From positions 1-9,093 of the forward strand of contig JAJPDY010000033.1 of assembly GCA_023252395.1 (NCBI GenBank): a stretch of 9,093 bases of DNA, in the 5' to 3' direction. Both the position numbers and the translations under genes were made by a program. Source of the stretch: Nitrososphaera sp. Lineage in GTDB: Archaea; Thermoproteota; Nitrososphaeria; Nitrososphaerales; Nitrososphaeraceae. The notes beneath the pieces were generated by a model. The model made no database searches. It was not told where the DNA came from and worked only from the letters and a program-made list of their open reading frames with translations. Below, piece after piece: positions 6,111-9,093 of this stretch (within the stretch, counting starts at the first letter, position 1; each line of letters begins with the position of its first letter).

Positions 6111-6112
6111 TC

Positions 6113-6373
6113 TTACCTTGCCTCCTTTTCGTTAGGCTCCCACAGCGTGCATACGCCGTGTGGAGCAATAATTCCGGATTCTTTGCCATCGACGTCCAGC
6201 CCGGTATCTTCCACTATTGCGCAGTGGTTGCCCTTGACGAAGTATATGCAATCGTAGCAGAAATATCCAGTGTGCAGGTCAGAATTTTTGAAATGATCAA
6301 TTTCCAGATAGCCCGAAGCTGCCTTTGAGAGCTTGGGGTACTGCTTGTCAGTAGCGATAACCTCGCTTGCCAT
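6113..6373 (-). CDS. Four-cysteine protein, HiPIP-like candidate iron-sulfur protein (first gene of pair)
   Basis: This 86-residue protein holds the compact form of the motif found in its neighbour: LHTGYFCYDCIYF (33-45), HCAIV (50-54) and IAPHGVCTLWE (69-79). The cysteines are Cys39, Cys42, Cys51 and Cys75, spaced C-x2-C-x8-C-x23-C. The C-terminal I-x3-G-x-C-x2-W matches, as I recall it, the tail of the PROSITE HiPIP signature except that Val replaces the usual Tyr/Trp before the cysteine. The span from first to last cysteine (36 residues) is close to the 34 of Chromatium HiPIP. His50 and His72 are extra possible ligands. I infer a small electron carrier or metal-binding protein in the cytoplasm, without a signal peptide. 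A strong TATA box (GTTTTATACC) ends 20 nt before the ATG. Confidence 0.85.
   Translation of the reverse strand: MASEVIATDKQYPKLSKAASGYLEIDHFKNSDLHTGYFCYDCIYFVKGNHCAIVEDTGLDVDGKESGIIAPHGVCTLWEPNEKEAR
6121..6125 (-). promoter_or_regulatory. Shine-Dalgarno sequence of the second four-cysteine gene
   Basis: GGAGG on the minus strand lies 10 nt before the ATG at 6110 and within the last codons of the upstream gene. It is the clearest ribosome binding site in the window and fits an internal operon gene, in contrast to the leaderless first genes. Confidence 0.6.
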
Positions 6374-6393
6374 GGCTGCATCGCCGCGTCATG

Positions 6394-6401
6394 GTATAAA
6401 A
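6394..6401 (-). promoter_or_regulatory. TATA box of the four-cysteine operon
   Basis: TTTTATAC on the minus strand ends 20 nt before the ATG at 6373, one of the best TATA matches in the window, giving a leaderless first gene. Confidence 0.7.
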
Positions 6402-6433
6402 CAACTTGGGGAATTTGTAATGGAAACTAGCGA

Positions 6434-6553
6434 CTAGTACCTTTTTCGAATCCCCTTGGCGAGCCTCTTCAGCATGGACCACCTGATCAGAAACTTGGAG
6501 GCAATGATTGCACCCACTACTACAGCCCAGACCCAGAGAGGTGGACCTTCCAC
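6434..6553 (-). CDS. 39-residue single-span membrane microprotein (GTG start)
   Basis: A small frame from a GTG at 6553 to a TAG at 6434 encodes 39 residues. It begins MEGPPLWVWA, continues as a hydrophobic span of about 17-20 residues (roughly 6-25, rich in Val, Trp, Ala and Ile), and ends in a strongly basic tail (KRLAKGIRKRY, 29-39). That order suggests the basic tail stays in the cytoplasm by the positive-inside rule. It lies in the otherwise unexplained gap between the four-cysteine operon and the flavoprotein gene. A TATA-like CATAAATC at 6577-6584, inside the flavoprotein's last codons, ends 23 nt before the GTG, the same geometry as the other genes here. No function can be assigned. 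It is too short to be certain, but composition and promoter agree. Confidence 0.55.
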   Translation of the reverse strand: MEGPPLWVWAVVVGAIIASKFLIRWSMLKRLAKGIRKRY

Positions 6554-6569
6554 CTTTTTGTCATGGGTA

Positions 6570-7535
6570 TCAAAAGGATTTATGCCCTTTCATTTCCGCG
6601 TCGATGGCCTGCTTGAGTGTCTTCTCATAGATGGATATTGCCGCACGCGCCCCACCTGCAGCGGCCAGAACGACATAGTGCCTGTCAGTGTCCAAGTCGC
6701 CGGCAGCATATACGTTTGGAACAGTAGTTTCTTGCATCCCGTCCACCTTGACGTACCCTTCGTCAAGCTGGCAGCCAAGCTGCTCTGCAAGCCGGCTCTG
6801 CACTCTATAACCAAGTCTGTAAAATATCACGTCCGCGATATAGCGCCTACCATTCTTGCAAAAAAGCTGTTTTTTGAGCCTGCCCTGCTTGCCTTCAATG
6901 CGCGTAACTTGGTCGTTGACTATTTTGATCCCAAGCGCACCGGCCTCCTTTTTTTCTTTTTTGTCCAGCCTGCATTTGTGGAGAAACACGGTAATGTTCC
7001 GGGTCCAACCAAGGAATTCCTTTGCATATGATAGTGGCTCTTTGCCTGAAACGATTATCGCCAGCCTCTTGCCTGCGGTTTCAAGCCCGTCGCAATAGGG
7101 GCAGTGCCACGCACCGTTGCCATCAAACTTTTCGAAATTTTTTGCCGCTGGCTTGACATCTCTTACCCCTGTCGCAATCACGATGTACCTTGCCTGAAAA
7201 ATCCTGCCGCCCGCGCGAACAGTGAAATATTTTCCCTTTTTTCTGGTGGCGCTTACATTTTCTTTTACCATTGTCACTGATTTGTACCGGGCAACATCCT
7301 GCCGCGCTTTTTTGATCAGGGCGCTTGGCGTCACATTCTCAAAGCCAAGGTAACCGTGCACGTGCTTTGTAGCAAAGTTTCTTGTGACGCCACTGTCAAA
7401 CACGACAGCCTTGACGAGATACCTGCCAAACAAGAGAGCTGCAGAGAGCCCCGCGTACCCTGCGCCAACTATGGCCACATCAAAGGCGTCTTTGCTGCTC
7501 TTTTCCTCGATTAGGTTTGTGGCTCTCCTTTTCAC
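6570..7535 (-). CDS. Thioredoxin-reductase-like flavoprotein with CPYC active site (GTG start)
   Basis: The 321-residue product has the low-molecular-weight thioredoxin reductase layout. After a basic 18-residue lead it shows the FAD-binding VGAGYAGLSAA (23-33), the ATG turn (121-123), the redox-active WHCPYCDG (143-150; Cys145, Cys148) and the second FAD motif AAGDLDTDRHYV (277-288). The CPYC form is typical of TrxR-like oxidoreductases related to GliT rather than classical CATC TrxB. The NADPH subdomain is odd: the expected GxGxxA is replaced by VSGKEPLSYA (162-171), and HRRxxxR by HKCRL (186-190). The electron donor or substrate may therefore differ from NADPH and thioredoxin. The GTG at 7535 is chosen because CTTTATAG ends 21 nt before it. 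Acting on a disulfide is well supported; the specific partner is unknown. Confidence 0.88.
   Translation of the reverse strand: MKRRATNLIEEKSSKDAFDVAIVGAGYAGLSAALLFGRYLVKAVVFDSGVTRNFATKHVHGYLGFENVTPSALIKKARQDVARYKSVTMVKENVSATRKKGKYFTVRAGGRIFQARYIVIATGVRDVKPAAKNFEKFDGNGAWHCPYCDGLETAGKRLAIIVSGKEPLSYAKEFLGWTRNITVFLHKCRLDKKEKKEAGALGIKIVNDQVTRIEGKQGRLKKQLFCKNGRRYIADVIFYRLGYRVQSRLAEQLGCQLDEGYVKVDGMQETTVPNVYAAGDLDTDRHYVVLAAAGGARAAISIYEKTLKQAIDAEMKGHKSF
6577..6584 (-). promoter_or_regulatory. Possible TATA box of the 39-residue membrane protein
   Basis: CATAAATC on the minus strand ends 23 nt before the GTG at 6553. It overlaps the 3' end of the flavoprotein coding region, so codon constraint could also explain it. 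Confidence 0.4.
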
Positions 7536-7556
7536 AGAACTACCAGTGCATGAATA

Positions 7557-7564
7557 CTATAAAG
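7557..7564 (-). promoter_or_regulatory. TATA box of the flavoprotein gene
   Basis: CTTTATAG on the minus strand ends 21 nt before the GTG at 7535. It shares an 81-nt divergent intergenic region with the eL13 promoter, the two boxes being about 22 nt apart. Confidence 0.65.
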
Positions 7565-7585
7565 TGGTGCGTAGCAAATGATCAG

Positions 7586-7593
7586 TTTAATTA
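7586..7593 (+). promoter_or_regulatory. TATA box of the eL13-truD operon
   Basis: TTTAATTA ends 23 nt before the ATG at 7617. Because the upstream in-frame ATG at 7578 lies before this box, it could not be part of the transcript, which fixes the eL13 start at 7617. Confidence 0.65.
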
Positions 7594-7616
7594 CAATATG
7601 CGATGCTACTCCCTGC

Positions 7617-7892
7617 ATGAGAGCAGCAATAGCCAAGCCGGTAATCAAAAGGAATTTTGGATACATTGTAAGAAAGGGGAGGGGATACTCGATTGAAGAG
7701 CTAAAAGAAGCGGGTCTTGACAGGATGGCAGCCCAGAACGCAGGCGTGCCTGTAGACGTGTGGAGAAAGACAAAGCTTGCTGAAAACGTAGAGCAGCTAA
7801 AGCCGGTTGCAAAAGCGATCAAAGAATCGCCAAAGAGTGAAAAGCCTGCAAAAAAGGCAGCCAAGAAGACAAAAAAGAAGGACGAATCCTAG
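7617..7892 (+). CDS. rpl13e: Large-subunit ribosomal protein eL13 (L13e)
   Basis: The 91-residue product matches archaeal eL13, a 50S-subunit protein shared with eukaryotes but found only in some archaeal lineages, including Thaumarchaeota and Crenarchaeota. The conserved part is IAKPVIKRNFGY (5-16), GRGYSIEELKEAGL (21-34), the AGVPVD turn (42-47) and the basic RKTKLAENVEQLK (50-62). It ends in a lysine/alanine-rich tail (69-91) that is probably disordered and contacts rRNA. An in-frame ATG at 7578 would add 13 residues of non-family character and lies upstream of the TATA box, so I reject it. truD follows after 11 nt on the same strand with no TATA box of its own at the usual distance, so the two are probably co-transcribed. 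Confidence 0.93.
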   Translation: MRAAIAKPVIKRNFGYIVRKGRGYSIEELKEAGLDRMAAQNAGVPVDVWRKTKLAENVEQLKPVAKAIKESPKSEKPAKKAAKKTKKKDES

Positions 7893-7903
7893 ACAGCGCA
7901 TAG

Positions 7904-9093
7904 ATGTCTTCCGTCCCCAAAATAGACAGGCTGGCAGGCATAGAGTGCTACTGCACAAGTTTCAAGGGGACTGGAGGATCGATAAAGCAGGGAAGCGGAG
8001 GTTTCAGGGTATCCGAGCTGGTGGACGAGTCGCTTGCAGGCAACATTTCTCAGTCGTACGACGAGCGCCACCGCTACCCGCTTTACGTTCTTGAAAAGAA
8101 AGACATTGATTCAAACCATGCCCTGATCGAGATCGAGCGCGAGCTCCATGTCAGGCTAAGGGTCATGGGGATCAAGGACGCCAAGGCGACTACGACGCAG
8201 TACGCTGGCATGGACAAGACAACAAAAAACCCGCCGGCAGAATTAAAGAGCAGCCACACGCGCCTTGTCCTAAAAGGCTTCACAAAGAAGCCGCTTGGAA
8301 AGGAGTTTCTGGCAGGCAACGAGTTTGAGATAGCCATCCACGGCGCCAGATCTAAAGACCTGTCTGAGTTTGTGCCGCAGATTGACAGAATCGGCAACTT
8401 TTACGGGCTGCAGAGATTTGGAAGCGAAAGGTTGGTGACGCATCTGGTTGGAAAAGAGATTGTAAAGAGGAACTTTGTGCGCGCAGTTGAGCTCTTGCTT
8501 TCATACACTACAGAGTACGACACCCAGATGAGCAGGGAAATACGAAACAGGTGCGCCGACCCAAAAAATTATCGTGAAGCGCTAAAGATGCTGCCAAGGG
8601 GCATGGACATCGAGAGGCAGGTATTGTCTGCGCTTGTCGCCGGCAGGGACCCAATTGCCGCGCTTCGCGCAGTTCCGATAAACATTCGCAGGCTTTTTGT
8701 CCAAGCCTACCAGGCTTTTATTTTCAACAGGTGCCTAAGCGCCACTATTCTGGCTGGAGAAAACCTGCTAGAGCCCAAGATCGGCGACCTTTGCTTTGAA
8801 ATGGAGGGGCCGTCTACCTTTGGCAGGATAATCAAGTTCGACCCTGCAGCGAAAATAAAAATGGTCCCGGCCATCCGCATGGCAGGGTACACTTTTCAGC
8901 CCGGCAAAGGCAGGTTTGAAAACATTACCAAAACAATAATGCAGGAAGAAGGCGTGGAGGCAAGGGACTTTTACATAAAAGAGATGCAGGAGCTGAGCCA
9001 TCAGGGAGGCTTTAGGCAGGCGCCGCTCTGGTGCATGGGCTTTTCGCACAGGCCGGATCCGCTGACTGTGTCGTTCAAGCTGCCAAAGGGGTC
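7904..9093 (+). CDS. truD: tRNA pseudouridine synthase D, partial, 3' end outside window
   Basis: TruD isomerises a specific uridine to pseudouridine in tRNA (U13 in E. coli; archaeal and eukaryotic Pus7-like members modify additional sites). The first 396 residues are present, with no stop before the window end. The catalytic aspartate is Asp92 in GIKDAKATTTQ (89-99), the family's GxKDxxAxTxQ motif. NFYGLQRFG (165-173) is a second hallmark, and the TRUD insertion domain follows at about 180-350. The region before the catalytic site has GGFRVSEL (32-39) where many members have a DFxVxE motif, a mild variation. The ATG at 7904 begins 11 nt after the eL13 stop. Archaeal TruDs are usually about 400-450 residues, so little is missing. 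The family assignment is secure. Confidence 0.96.
   Translation, partial: MSSVPKIDRLAGIECYCTSFKGTGGSIKQGSGGFRVSELVDESLAGNISQSYDERHRYPLYVLEKKDIDSNHALIEIERELHVRLRVMGIKDAKATTTQYAGMDKTTKNPPAELKSSHTRLVLKGFTKKPLGKEFLAGNEFEIAIHGARSKDLSEFVPQIDRIGNFYGLQRFGSERLVTHLVGKEIVKRNFVRAVELLLSYTTEYDTQMSREIRNRCADPKNYREALKMLPRGMDIERQVLSALVAGRDPIAALRAVPINIRRLFVQAYQAFIFNRCLSATILAGENLLEPKIGDLCFEMEGPSTFGRIIKFDPAAKIKMVPAIRMAGYTFQPGKGRFENITKTIMQEEGVEARDFYIKEMQELSHQGGFRQAPLWCMGFSHRPDPLTVSFKLPKG

Noticed and set aside
6426..6438. Short inverted repeat ACTAG-CGA-CTAGT followed by T's on the plus strand.
   Set aside because: The arms are only 5 bp and overlap the microprotein stop codon. The T-tract lies on the strand with no gene ending there, so a terminator call is not justified.
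6456..7031. Plus-strand open frame of 191 codons opposite the flavoprotein.
   Set aside because: It overlaps conserved FAD- and disulfide-motif coding sequence on the other strand and has no family character.
7578..7616. N-terminal extension of eL13 from an upstream ATG.
   Set aside because: The ATG precedes the TATA box, and the extra 13 residues do not fit the eL13 family start.
8083..9049. Minus-strand open frames opposite truD.
   Set aside because: The plus strand encodes an uninterrupted TruD with its catalytic motif; the minus frames are fragments without features.
1..9093. tRNA, rRNA, CRISPR arrays, insertion sequences and C/D-box guide RNAs.
   Set aside because: I looked through the intergenic gaps on both strands and saw no cloverleaf, regularly spaced repeats, terminal inverted repeats or paired box C/box D motifs.

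Overview
The window looks like chromosomal DNA of an ammonia-oxidising archaeon of the Nitrososphaera type (Thaumarchaeota/Nitrososphaerota). The basis is an archaeal-style eL13 ribosomal protein gene beside truD, an archaeal winged-helix regulator of the HTH_45 type, a hemL-hemC-cobA tetrapyrrole operon, roughly 50% GC by eye, and leaderless genes whose TATA boxes end 20-24 nt before the start codon. The genus is an inference; the archaeal assignment is firmer.

Layout: (1) 1-2586, minus strand: a tetrapyrrole operon read hemL -> hemC -> cobA, the last running off the left edge. Both junctions are 4-nt ATGA overlaps. HemL makes 5-aminolevulinate, HemC makes hydroxymethylbilane, and CobA methylates uroporphyrinogen III towards cobalamin, siroheme and heme. 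(2) 2597-3190, plus strand: a soluble protein I do not recognise, divergent from hemL, whose stop codon directly abuts that of the next gene. (3) 3191-5233, minus strand: an N-terminally anchored exported protein, a small winged-helix regulator, and two related helical/coiled-coil proteins. A 10-bp perfect inverted repeat separates the regulator from the coiled-coil genes. (4) 5300-7535, minus strand: an EVE-domain protein, two paralogous four-cysteine proteins in one operon whose cysteine pattern resembles that of HiPIP iron-sulfur proteins, a 39-residue membrane microprotein, and a thioredoxin-reductase-like flavoprotein with a CPYC active site and an eroded NADPH motif. (5) 7617 to the right edge, plus strand: eL13 followed 11 nt later by truD, which is cut by the window end.

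Most transcription units are single genes with their own TATA box. The exceptions are the tetrapyrrole operon, the four-cysteine pair and eL13-truD. The consistent TATA-to-start spacing supports the non-ATG starts chosen for hemL (TTG), the exported protein, the microprotein and the flavoprotein (all GTG). There are no tRNA or rRNA genes, CRISPR arrays, transposons or signs of recent transfer. No intergenic gap exceeds 300 bases. The least ordinary material is the four-cysteine pair with the neighbouring flavoprotein, and the coiled-coil pair.
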